In this document: positions 45,677-54,450 of the stretch, in pieces
How the letters are laid out: each line of letters starts with the position of its first letter
Numbering within the stretch: position 1 is the first letter of the stretch
Notes under the pieces: generated by a model
Told to the model about the DNA's origin: nothing
The model's input: the letters and a program-made list of their open reading frames with translations, nothing else
Databases searched by the model: none
Translations under genes and position numbers: made by a program
Origin: Glaciecola blandensis
GTDB lineage: Bacteria > Pseudomonadota > Gammaproteobacteria > Enterobacterales > Alteromonadaceae
DNA length: 64,000 nucleotides
Assembly: GCF_031846165.1 (NCBI RefSeq)
Contig: NZ_JAVRIE010000005.1
Location: 1-64,000, forward strand
Direction: 5' to 3'

Positions 45677-45846
45677 ATTGGATGAATACTAGATAGGTTA
45701 ACTATTTGGGCGCTCGCGTACCGCTCAACTTTATGATCAATCTGCATCAGTCCTTACTTAATGAACACTAGTTATTATGAGCCGATTAAATGGCTATTGT
45801 GATGCTTACTGCTATATTTAACCCTAAACAATTGAAGACAATCGTT

Positions 45847-46299
45847 ATGAAACGCCATCTTTGCATGTTATCTCTAGTTTTAGTTGTTCAACTCTCTTAC
45901 GCAGTCGATTCAGATGGCGAAAAGGATTTAATCGTTATACAAGAAACTGCTTGGGCTCAGGCTTTGGTCGCTGGAAATATGAATGCGGTTGATACGCTCA
46001 TGCACTCAGACTTTCGACTGATCCGTACCTATTCAGACGCTCCTCCAATCGATAAAGCGGCTTACCTTGGGATGACTGGCATGAGTACAACTTCGGTTGA
46101 AGTTACGTCTGTTCGCGCTGAGGTTGTTGACAATGTTGCCACTGCTCAAGCGACTTGGTCGCTCGATTGGCAACGTGAAGGTGTGGGTAAATTGCCCCCG
46201 CACTACAAGGTTACAGACATATGGATTAAGGAGACTGATGGTATCTGGAGGATTATTTCACGAGTCAGCCAGCTAGCTGATGCGCCGCCAGCAGTTTAA
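45847..46299 (+). CDS. Secreted NTF2-like (DUF4440/SnoaL-type) protein
   Basis: A 150-residue protein from MKRHLCML with a signal peptide (about 1-20, SYAVDS). The segment AWAQALVAGNMNAVDTLMHSDF and the closing KVTDIWIKETDGIWRIISRVSQ are typical of DUF4440/SnoaL-like NTF2 folds. No catalytic residue can be named; the fold is used both for enzymes and for small-ligand binding. It sits alone between pldA and the RND operon on the opposite strand. Confidence 0.65.
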   Translation: MKRHLCMLSLVLVVQLSYAVDSDGEKDLIVIQETAWAQALVAGNMNAVDTLMHSDFRLIRTYSDAPPIDKAAYLGMTGMSTTSVEVTSVRAEVVDNVATAQATWSLDWQREGVGKLPPHYKVTDIWIKETDGIWRIISRVSQLADAPPAV

Positions 46300-46435
46300 A
46301 AATCGACTCCCGAGAGCCGTATATATTTAGATTGAAAGTGACCGCCCGCAATTCGCTCATCGCCTTCGGTTAGAGTACCTCGACAATCATAAAACCTTAG
46401 TTCCACATCAGGTGCGAGCTACTACAGTAAAGCGG

Positions 46436-47845
46436 CTACTGCCAGCTTCCACCAAGCGCTAGGTTTAAATCAACAAATTGACTCAATTGAGCACGATCGA
46501 TCGATAATACGTTGCGTCTAGCGCTAAACACTCTTTGTTGAATTTGCAGAACATCCAACAATGCTATTTCGCCTTCATCAAATTGCAAATTTGCAATTCT
46601 AAGTGCATTTTCCGCTTCGCTTAGTGATCGCTTAAGTGCAACTTGACGTTGACTCAAAATCGACCCCTGATCGAGTGCAGTTTCAACATCTGCAAAAGCC
46701 TCTAGCGCAGTTTGTGCATAGCTCGCTATAGCTGCTGTTTGATCCGCTGTTGCCGAATCCACGGCAGCGTCTAGACGCCCGCCGTCAATCAAAGGAGCAG
46801 CAATACTGCCTAGTGCTTGCCATGCAAGGTTCGCAGGGTTCAGCAAGCGGCTTAGGTCATTCGACGAGCCGCCTATATTTGAAGACAATGATAAGCTGGG
46901 AAGTTTTGCGGCTTTGGCTTGATCTAAGCTGTTAAATGCAGCTGCGACTTGTCTCTCTGCAGCAATAAGGTCTGGTCTACGTTCTAGCAACTCAGAAGGC
47001 AAACCAACCGGTACACTGGTCGGGGCACTAGGTAAGGATTTTGCCACCGATAGCTCAGCGCTGGGATATCGACCAAGTAACAGTTCTAGAGCACGTGTTG
47101 CATCGCGTTGTGCGCCCCGCGCGGTTATTAATGCGTCATCAGCACTGGCTAGCTCAGCGTTGGAAAGTGATACGTCTTGTTGTGAAGCAACGCCATTATT
47201 GAACTGAACACCAACAATTTTAGTGGTTTGTTCGATTGCATCGTAAGTTTGTTGCGCGATAGCTAGCTGTTGTTGTGCCTCAATGGCAACAAAGTAAGCT
47301 CTGGCAACGCCTGCAGCTAAAGAATACTGAGAGAAAACATACTCTGCTTCTGCTGCGGCTAGACTTTCTTGGGCAGCCAGTGTTCCGGCTTCAATTTTGC
47401 CCCATAAATCGACTTCCCAGCTTGCTTGTAATGCTGCATTAAAACCGCCACGCGAGCGACTTTCCAACGCCCCTCCATCAGATGCGCCGGCGCTTAAGCC
47501 TAATTGAGGTGATAGCGCTGAAGCGGCTTGATCAGCCAAAGCTCTCGAGGCGTTTACGCTTGCCGCTGCGGCTTGCAAATTCAAATTATTTTGTAGTGCT
47601 TCATTTACCAATCGAGTCAATAAGTCGTCATTTAATTGTGCTAACCAACCGGCTTCGACTGTACCAAGTCGCTGCTGTATACCAGTCCACTGAGCAGGAA
47701 GTTCGCCTACTTTCTGAGTCACAGCAGTTTTAGCCGCCGCGGAGTTGTCTTGACCAGTGCTTCCGCACCCGGCTAGCGCTAACGATGTTAGGCCTAAAAT
47801 CACCGCAGTTCTGATGGCTTTTTTGTTGTTATTCAATTGCAGCAT
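46436..47845 (-). CDS. RND efflux outer-membrane factor (TolC/OprM type lipoprotein)
   Basis: A 469-residue lipoprotein with LALAGCGS (Cys near 27) and two OEP repeats (about 60-265 and 270-465). NVNASRALADQAASALSPQLGLSAGAS-like Ala-rich helices form the periplasmic tunnel; PVGLPSELLERRPDLIAAERQ at mid-protein is diagnostic of the NodT/OprM family. It forms the outer-membrane exit duct of the tripartite pump whose permease gene ends 2 bp upstream. Last gene of the five-gene minus-strand operon. Confidence 0.92.
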   Translation of the reverse strand: MLQLNNNKKAIRTAVILGLTSLALAGCGSTGQDNSAAAKTAVTQKVGELPAQWTGIQQRLGTVEAGWLAQLNDDLLTRLVNEALQNNLNLQAAAASVNASRALADQAASALSPQLGLSAGASDGGALESRSRGGFNAALQASWEVDLWGKIEAGTLAAQESLAAAEAEYVFSQYSLAAGVARAYFVAIEAQQQLAIAQQTYDAIEQTTKIVGVQFNNGVASQQDVSLSNAELASADDALITARGAQRDATRALELLLGRYPSAELSVAKSLPSAPTSVPVGLPSELLERRPDLIAAERQVAAAFNSLDQAKAAKLPSLSLSSNIGGSSNDLSRLLNPANLAWQALGSIAAPLIDGGRLDAAVDSATADQTAAIASYAQTALEAFADVETALDQGSILSQRQVALKRSLSEAENALRIANLQFDEGEIALLDVLQIQQRVFSARRNVLSIDRAQLSQFVDLNLALGGSWQ

Positions 47846-47847
47846 AA

Positions 47848-50800
47848 TTAGGCCTCTCTTTCGTCATTTTTGATTTTGAAGAACACTGCATATAGGGCAG
47901 GTACTACTACTAAGGTCAATATGGTCGCGAAAGTTAACCCAAAAACGAGTACAACGGCCATAGACTTAAAGAAGGCGTCTGCAAATAGTGGAATGACACC
48001 TAACACAGTTGTCAACGCTCCCATCATCACAGGGCGTACTCTGCTCGCGGCTGAATCGACTACAGCATCGAATCGTGCTTTCCCTTCCGCTATTTCTACA
48101 TCCATTTGGTCAACAAGCACGATCGCATTTTTAATTAATAATCCTGATAGGGACAATAAGCCTAAGATGGCCATAAACTCCATAGGTGTGCCAGTCACAA
48201 CTAAACCGAATACCACACCAATAAGCGCGAGTGGCACAACTAACCAAATCACCAAGGGTTGCCTCAGTGCGTTGAATAAAATCACCACGGTCAATACCAT
48301 TGCCAACAAGCCTAGAGGCAAAGTACTCGCTAAATCTTCGTTCGCTTCTGAGCTGTCACCTTGCTCGCCCCCCCAACTCAGTGTGTACCCAGGTGGTAAC
48401 TCCATCGCTTCGATTTGAGGCTTGAGACGTAAAAACAAATCAGACGCTAAGTCACCGGCAATAGGGTCTGCCTGTGCTTTGATTCGCCACACTCGGTCTT
48501 CTCGTTTTAGCAGTGAGTCGCGCCATATAGTGTTGATACTTTCAACAACTTGATTAACCGGGACTGCAGCACCCGTCGCCGGTGAGATGATTTGAACTTG
48601 TCCGATTGAATTAGGATCAACCCTCTCTGACTCAGGTGCCCGTGCAATAATTGGGATCATTGAATCACCTTCTCGATAGACACCGACAGATGTTCCAGAG
48701 AAATTTTGTTGTAAACCTTTGGACAAATCTTCGCGGGAAATACCTAAGCGACGCCCTTGAGCGGAAGAGTACACCGGCTCAATAATGCTTACCGGTTGTC
48801 GCCAATCATCTTTAATCGAAATGGTTCGCCCGTCCGCGCGCATTATTGCTTTTGCTTCGTCCGCTAATCGGCGCAGTACTTTAGGGTCCGAACCGCTAAA
48901 TTCCGCTTCTATTTTTGAACCGCCACCTGGGCCTAATTGGAACTGCCAGACTTTAGCTTGAGCATCGGGGTAATTGCTGTCTAGGGAAGCTTGAATAACC
49001 GGTACTAACCCTGCAATCGCCTCATAACTTTCAACCTTTAATAAGAATTGGCCATAAGAAGAGTTATTACTCTCAGGACTGTAAACCAGCATAAACCGAT
49101 TCGCACCCTGACCGATAAGAGTTTGTACTGCCTCAATACCGTCTAGCTCTCGCAAAGTATCCTCTATTTGCAACATATCGGATTTTGTCTGAGAGATGTC
49201 GGTACCTTCAGGTAACCAATAGTCAACCACGATTTGCGGTGTTGTTGACGCAGGGAAAAACCCTGACTTCACAAACTGGAAACCCCACACGGCTGTCAAA
49301 AATAACGCGATTGTGACACCGATGGGCAACCAACGTTTTGCCAGCATTACACGCATAAATGACTTATATTTCGCCATTAATTTGCCTTCAGCGGCTAATT
49401 TAGATCCTGGCGGCGCTTGTTTAAATAGCAAGTCACCAAGGAAAGGCACAACCGTTATAGCAAAAATCCAGCTGTACATTAACGAAATCATTACCACCCA
49501 AAATAAGTGCCCTGTGTATTCGGCCGTTTGTCCCGGAGCCAAACCGATAGGCGCGAATGCGATGATGCCAACTAAGGTGCCGCCTAGCAGAGGCCATATG
49601 GAGCGTTCAATAATTTTCTTGGTAACCGCATGCTTGTCTTCGCCTTTTTGCGTGCCAACCAATATTCCTTCGGTCACAACGATTGCATTATCTACCAGCA
49701 TGCCTAATGCTATGATCAAAGCACCTAACGAAATCCGGTGCATGGGAATGTCGATTAAATACATGGTGCCAAGTGTGGCAGCGATAGTAATGAGCAATAC
49801 TGCACCTATAATCAGTGCAGACTTCAGCCCCATGAAGAAAAACAGCGTTACAAGCACGATTGCCAAAGCGGCTGCAACATTCAGAGCAAAGTTAAGAACA
49901 GCCTCATCGGTTATTTTACCTTGATGATAATACTCATGAATTTCGATACCAATCGGTCTTTGATTTTCTACTTCAAGCAGTTTTTGGTCTATTGCATTGC
50001 CCATTGCAACAACATTCGCACCTGTAACGTTTGAGATACCAAAACCGATTGCCGGTTTTCCGTTGTATCGAATTTCATCACTTAACGGCGTAACATACTC
50101 GCGCTTAACGGTTGCAACATCGCGCAGGTAAACAAGGGTTCCACTATCAGTAGACACCACCGTGTTCTTGATATCTTCTACAGAGTCAATTGAGCCTGAA
50201 GGTTGGATGATCAGACGCCGATTCCCCGCTTTTAAATTACCCGCCGAGGTGACAGCATTTTGTTGGCTTAAGTCTTGGACAATATTATTGACGGATAACC
50301 CTAAGATAGCCGCGCGTTCTCTTGATATCTCGACATAAATTGCTTCCCGCTGCAATCCAGATAAAGACACTTTGGCAACGCCATCAACCGCAAGCACATT
50401 TGTGCGTAATTGTTTAGCATACTCTTCTAACTCTTTATAAGAATAGCCATCGCCAGTCAGTAAAAAATAAACACCGTAAACGTCACCGAAGTCGTCATTA
50501 ACGATCGATTCATAGGCATTCGACGGCAAGCTTGATTGGGCATCCTGAATCTTATTTCTTAGTTTCGACCAAATAGACTGTAAAGAGGCTTTGGTGGGAG
50601 AAAATTCATATTTGATGTTGACATTTATACGAGATAGCCCAGCTGACGAGGTCGATACAATGGAGTCAACTTCTTGTAACTGTTGGATAGCTGTTTCTAA
50701 TGGTTCAGTGATCTCATTTGCTACCTCTTCGGGTGTAGCACCCGGATACTGAGTAATAACAACTGCGGTTCGAATCGTGAATTCGGGGTCCTCGAAACGA

Positions 50801-50898
50801 GGCATGTTTTCATAAGCAAACCAGCCACCATATAAGGAGGCAAGTATGACTATCATGGTGATCAAGCGATTTTTTATCGCAAAGATGCCTAAGTTCAT
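47848..50898 (-). CDS. RND efflux permease (HAE-1/AcrB superfamily)
   Basis: A 1016-residue inner-membrane proton-driven pump with twelve helices and two large periplasmic loops. Family marks: YPGATPEEVANEITEPLE near residue 50, GMLVDNAIVVTEG in helix 4 and GLLIKNAIVLVDQ in helix 10. In AcrB helix 4 has two adjacent Asp that carry protons (VDDAI); here the second is Asn (VDNAI), as in several other RND subfamilies, so drug specificity may differ. The adaptor gene lies 18 bp upstream and the outer-membrane factor 2 bp downstream. Substrates cannot be predicted. Confidence 0.93.
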   Translation of the reverse strand: MNLGIFAIKNRLITMIVILASLYGGWFAYENMPRFEDPEFTIRTAVVITQYPGATPEEVANEITEPLETAIQQLQEVDSIVSTSSAGLSRINVNIKYEFSPTKASLQSIWSKLRNKIQDAQSSLPSNAYESIVNDDFGDVYGVYFLLTGDGYSYKELEEYAKQLRTNVLAVDGVAKVSLSGLQREAIYVEISRERAAILGLSVNNIVQDLSQQNAVTSAGNLKAGNRRLIIQPSGSIDSVEDIKNTVVSTDSGTLVYLRDVATVKREYVTPLSDEIRYNGKPAIGFGISNVTGANVVAMGNAIDQKLLEVENQRPIGIEIHEYYHQGKITDEAVLNFALNVAAALAIVLVTLFFFMGLKSALIIGAVLLITIAATLGTMYLIDIPMHRISLGALIIALGMLVDNAIVVTEGILVGTQKGEDKHAVTKKIIERSIWPLLGGTLVGIIAFAPIGLAPGQTAEYTGHLFWVVMISLMYSWIFAITVVPFLGDLLFKQAPPGSKLAAEGKLMAKYKSFMRVMLAKRWLPIGVTIALFLTAVWGFQFVKSGFFPASTTPQIVVDYWLPEGTDISQTKSDMLQIEDTLRELDGIEAVQTLIGQGANRFMLVYSPESNNSSYGQFLLKVESYEAIAGLVPVIQASLDSNYPDAQAKVWQFQLGPGGGSKIEAEFSGSDPKVLRRLADEAKAIMRADGRTISIKDDWRQPVSIIEPVYSSAQGRRLGISREDLSKGLQQNFSGTSVGVYREGDSMIPIIARAPESERVDPNSIGQVQIISPATGAAVPVNQVVESINTIWRDSLLKREDRVWRIKAQADPIAGDLASDLFLRLKPQIEAMELPPGYTLSWGGEQGDSSEANEDLASTLPLGLLAMVLTVVILFNALRQPLVIWLVVPLALIGVVFGLVVTGTPMEFMAILGLLSLSGLLIKNAIVLVDQMDVEIAEGKARFDAVVDSAASRVRPVMMGALTTVLGVIPLFADAFFKSMAVVLVFGLTFATILTLVVVPALYAVFFKIKNDEREA

Positions 50899-50916
50899 GT
50901 CTATTTCCCTATTCGG

Positions 50917-51978
50917 TTATTGGTTCAGAGGTCTAATTTTAAGACCTTCATTAAGGTATGAAGCACCCGCACCAACAATTACATCACCGGCATTTAAACC
51001 TGACTCGACGACAAGTGATTCGCCCACACCAGCTCCGACGGAAATTTCTCTTTTTGAAACCCGCATAGTTTCTTGGTCAACAACCCACACAAATTGACCG
51101 TTGCTATCGGTAACAATTGCATTTAGAGGAACCGAAATTTGTCCAGCGTTCGCAGCATCACCCGCAAAAACTAATCTTGATTTTATCGTGCCTGACATAC
51201 CCGGCAATATGACTAATGACTCGGGTGGTGAAAATCCAAATCGCACATCAAAGGTTTGTGATTTTTCGTCAGCGATAGCGGAAGCTGACACCATTTGAGC
51301 TGGTATTGCCACATCTGGTGCTGCGTCTAATGTGATAATCGTTTCGATAGGTTCAATTTGCTTTGAGCGTGATACTAGGCTGGCGGGAATTTTCACCAGC
51401 GCCTCGGCCGCGCCTTCAGTTTGAATGGTCACTATCGCCGTGCTTGGGCTAACTGTTTCCAACTCTTCGGCTTGTTTTAGTGCAATCACACCATCAAAAG
51501 GAGAAGTCAGGACGGTATCTTCTAACGCCTTGTTTGCTGAATCTAATTGTGCACTCGCAACGTTAAGCGCAGTCAAGCGCTGATCATAGACGCTACGAGA
51601 AATGGCATTTTCAACAATCAAGCGCTCAGCGCGATCAAATTCAAGTTTTGCTGAATCAAATTGTGTTTGCGCTGTTTCTACACTATTGCGAAAATCTCTT
51701 TGCACGAGTGTTGCTATAACCTCACCTTTTTTGATCTCTTGCCCGGCGCGAACATTCAGGGTTTCAATTTGGCCGGAAACTTGAAATGTCAGCTTTTTTG
51801 ACGTTAACGCTTCGACTACCGCGGGGAAATTAAATAGTTTCTCGTTGCTTGATGCTTGTATTTCTATCAATTTCGCCGGCCTAACGATCTCTTTAGTTTC
51901 GACTTCAACTTCTTTTGAGCATGCGCTGAGTAGTAATCCGCTAAATGCTACTATCAATACACTTTTATTTGAGACCAT
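50917..51978 (-). CDS. RND periplasmic adaptor (membrane fusion protein)
   Basis: A 353-residue lipoprotein-type adaptor: LLLSACSKE (Cys near 20), a split lipoyl/barrel-sandwich domain (FQVSGQIETLNVRAGQEIKKG and LTSPFDGVIALKQ), an alpha-helical hairpin (about 95-150, coiled coil), and a beta-barrel plus membrane-proximal domain. It bridges the permease and the outer-membrane factor. Gene order adaptor-permease-OMF is standard. Confidence 0.92.
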   Translation of the reverse strand: MVSNKSVLIVAFSGLLLSACSKEVEVETKEIVRPAKLIEIQASSNEKLFNFPAVVEALTSKKLTFQVSGQIETLNVRAGQEIKKGEVIATLVQRDFRNSVETAQTQFDSAKLEFDRAERLIVENAISRSVYDQRLTALNVASAQLDSANKALEDTVLTSPFDGVIALKQAEELETVSPSTAIVTIQTEGAAEALVKIPASLVSRSKQIEPIETIITLDAAPDVAIPAQMVSASAIADEKSQTFDVRFGFSPPESLVILPGMSGTIKSRLVFAGDAANAGQISVPLNAIVTDSNGQFVWVVDQETMRVSKREISVGAGVGESLVVESGLNAGDVIVGAGASYLNEGLKIRPLNQ

Positions 51979-52011
51979 ATTCAGGTTCCTTTTAAAACTT
52001 TAATTATTGCA

Positions 52012-53211
52012 CTATAAGGCTAGCGCAAATTGAATGATGAACGCATTGGTAACATCAACAAAAAATGCGGCCACCAATGGTAATATAATAAATGCTGTCG
52101 GCGCGGGGCCATGAGACTTAGTCACGGCGGTCATATTGGCAATTGCTGTAGGGGTTGCGCCTAAGGCAAACCCGCCAAACCCAGCACTCAATACTGCGGC
52201 TTGGTAGTTCCTTCCCATCAAAGGAAACAGTACAAACAAAATAAACAACACCGCGCCGATTGTTTGAAACAACAGAATAATCAAAAGCGACCCTGCAAGT
52301 TCAGCAATTGTCCATAATTGCATGCTCATCAGTGACATAGTCAAAAATAAGCTCAAAGAAAAATCGGAAACAATCGCGAGTGATCGGGTGCGCGCAGGCC
52401 AGTGTAATTTGGGGAGTAAATAAGGAACGGTGTTGGACAAAACAATCCCAGTTAGCAGACAACTCACAAACAGTGGCAGTTTTAGCCCTGCTTGCTCGAG
52501 TACAAGGTTCAACACATAGCCGATAATAATACTAATATGCAAAACCAAAATTACAGACATAAAATTTAGATGATTAAAACTTTCTTCATCCGCTTTTTTA
52601 TATTCGATACCGATAGAGGGTTCCGTATCTCTAGAACCTGATAAATTATGTTTAGCCAATAGAAATTTAGCTATTGGCCCGCCAACTAGACTGGCAACAA
52701 CTAATCCTAAAGTCGCTGCGGCGACACCAATTTCTAATGCGTTTTCAATTCCACCTTCCTTTATGTCAGGCGCCCAGGCTATCGCAGTGCCGTGTCCACC
52801 AATTAAAGATGCTGAGCCCGCGAGTACACCGATAGCATTGGGTAAGTCGAGTAGCATAGCACTGCTAATGCCGATGACATTTTGAATGACAATAAACGAT
52901 AAGGTCAACACAAGCAGAATAATCAGCGGTTTACCGCCTGATACCAAGTCTGAGAATCGAGCATTTAAGCCAATAGCGGTGAAGAAATACACTAGTAGTT
53001 TGTCCCTAGTGCTTAAATCAAACCCAATTTCATTGCCCGTAACAATAAAAAACACACTAATTGCAATCGCTGCAATTAAGCCGCCAGTAACGGGCTCTGG
53101 AATATTAAAATCGCGTAGAAAATTGATTTTTTTTGTTAGCCAAGCGCCTATAAAGAAAACCAGAATACCGATGGTGTAGGTTAAAAAGCTGTTTACTGCG
53201 ATGTTTTCCAT
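52012..53211 (-). CDS. gltS: Sodium/glutamate symporter, GltS family
   Basis: A 399-residue protein with two five-helix halves, each with a reentrant loop. Family signatures: GGLIAAIAISVFF in the first half, SLIGGHGTAIAWAP (glycine-rich loop) and GFGGFALGATPTAIANM in the second half. GltS imports glutamate with Na+. Its position inside an RND operon (33 bp before the adaptor, 1 bp after the K+ channel-like gene) is unusual. It may offset cytoplasmic glutamate or ion loss, but no sequence evidence ties it to pumping. Confidence 0.9.
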   Translation of the reverse strand: MENIAVNSFLTYTIGILVFFIGAWLTKKINFLRDFNIPEPVTGGLIAAIAISVFFIVTGNEIGFDLSTRDKLLVYFFTAIGLNARFSDLVSGGKPLIILLVLTLSFIVIQNVIGISSAMLLDLPNAIGVLAGSASLIGGHGTAIAWAPDIKEGGIENALEIGVAAATLGLVVASLVGGPIAKFLLAKHNLSGSRDTEPSIGIEYKKADEESFNHLNFMSVILVLHISIIIGYVLNLVLEQAGLKLPLFVSCLLTGIVLSNTVPYLLPKLHWPARTRSLAIVSDFSLSLFLTMSLMSMQLWTIAELAGSLLIILLFQTIGAVLFILFVLFPLMGRNYQAAVLSAGFGGFALGATPTAIANMTAVTKSHGPAPTAFIILPLVAAFFVDVTNAFIIQFALAL

Positions 53212-53212
53212 A

Positions 53213-53668
53213 TTAGCGACCTTGCTCGGCTGTGGTCCTAACGCCGTTGACCTGAGAATGCCTTATTCGCGACAACGCCTCCACTAAAAAAGCAGTGTTG
53301 AGTCCGACCAAAATTAAGCCGTTCACAGCACATAAACTACCTAAGATTCGCCAACTATCTGTTAAAATAAGGTCACCATATCCCAGCGTTGTAAATGTAA
53401 CGATAGAAAAATAGAGTGCGCTCTCTAGAGTCGTTAGTACATCGAGTTGCAAAAACATCAGCGCCCATACCCAGCAACATACTGTCAGGCCCATTACTAG
53501 CCAAATAATAAGTAAACTTAGTGCTAAAATAAATTTAGCGCTAACTTGACCTGATCCAAGCCATGAACCAAATCTAGTTAAGGTAGCAATGCTGACAGCG
53601 ATAAAAGCCACTTGGATTAACAAAGTGGCTACTATCATAAGGCTACTAAGACTTAATTGGAGTAGCAT
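53213..53668 (-). CDS. Small two-pore-helix K+ channel-like (ion_trans_2) protein
   Basis: A 151-residue membrane protein: an N-terminal helix (about 5-30), a second helix (about 45-70), a pore loop with the selectivity filter TTLGYGD (about residue 95-101), and a final helix. This matches the Ion_trans_2 pore module; the filter TLGYGD is a K+ filter variant of TVGYGD. There is no cytoplasmic RCK domain, so gating is unclear. First gene of the five-gene operon, 1 bp from gltS, and divergent from the TetR gene. Confidence 0.85.
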   Translation of the reverse strand: MLLQLSLSSLMIVATLLIQVAFIAVSIATLTRFGSWLGSGQVSAKFILALSLLIIWLVMGLTVCCWVWALMFLQLDVLTTLESALYFSIVTFTTLGYGDLILTDSWRILGSLCAVNGLILVGLNTAFLVEALSRIRHSQVNGVRTTAEQGR

Positions 53669-53795
53669 TTAACATCCAAATTATGTTGGAAAATCAATTG
53701 CCTGTTGGTAAAAAATCGATGATATCTAAACAACTGATCCACACGCTAATGCGCGCTAAAGCATTTGAAATTTCTAACACTTAAGCGCCAACTCA

Positions 53796-53841
53796 TTGAC
53801 TACTTTATTCATTATCAATATAGTGAATGAACGTTCATTCA
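53796..53841 (+). promoter_or_regulatory. Promoter and TetR operator between tetR-type gene and RND operon
   Basis: -35 TTGACT (53796-53801), 17-bp spacer, -10 TATAGT (53819-53824). A perfect 18-bp palindrome TGAATGAACGTTCATTCA covers 53824-53841, just over the -10 and start point. This sequence type is common for AcrR-like TetR repressors, so the tetR gene is probably autoregulated; control of the divergent operon is likely. Confidence 0.75.
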
Positions 53842-53868
53842 TTGTCAATTATCCATTGCCTATCGTAT

Positions 53869-54450
53869 ATGTCTGTTAAGCGCGAACAGCTGCTAGATGC
53901 AGCGAACATACTACTGGCCGAAAAAGGTTATCATGGCTTTTCTATGAAAGAGTTGGCACAAACAGCGGAGATTGCCGTAGGCACAACATACTTATACTTC
54001 AATGATAAAAAGGATTTAATTCAAAGTTTACATCAAAGGAATTTACACACGTTAGCTGAGAGTATGTTTGACGGCTTTGATGCAACATCCAGTATTTTTG
54101 AGCAATACTCATGTATCTGGCGAAATTTTTGGCAGTATAGCCTCAACCACCCGGAGGCAATTTTGGCAAAAAGTCAGTTTGATCATTTACCTTCGATTGT
54201 GCAGCTTCGCGAAGAGTTGTTAGCGAAAGAACTTTTTAAAGAAGTAGGTATCATGCTACATGTGGGCGTTGAAAAAGAAATTTTTAAACCTTTACCGATA
54301 GACGTCCTTGCTACATTGAGCATTGAAACCTGCGCAAATTTAGCGAGAAAACATATCCTAGGTATAACGAGGATTGAAGGGAAACTACTAGACGATGTCA
54401 TTCTAGCGTGTTGGAATTCAATCGCATTCAAACCGGAATCTACAAAATGA
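53869..54450 (+). CDS. TetR/AcrR-family transcription repressor
   Basis: A 193-residue protein from MSVKREQLL. N-terminal HTH (about 5-50): ILLAEKGYHGFSMKELAQTAEIAVGTTYLYFNDKKDL is the typical AcrR recognition helix region. The C-terminal ligand/dimer domain (60-190) has no recognisable ligand. The palindrome TGAATGAACGTTCATTCA lies 28 bp upstream. Its stop overlaps the start of the patatin gene (ATGA), so the two are translationally coupled: the patatin-like lipoprotein would be under the same control as the RND operon. Confidence 0.88.
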   Translation: MSVKREQLLDAANILLAEKGYHGFSMKELAQTAEIAVGTTYLYFNDKKDLIQSLHQRNLHTLAESMFDGFDATSSIFEQYSCIWRNFWQYSLNHPEAILAKSQFDHLPSIVQLREELLAKELFKEVGIMLHVGVEKEIFKPLPIDVLATLSIETCANLARKHILGITRIEGKLLDDVILACWNSIAFKPESTK

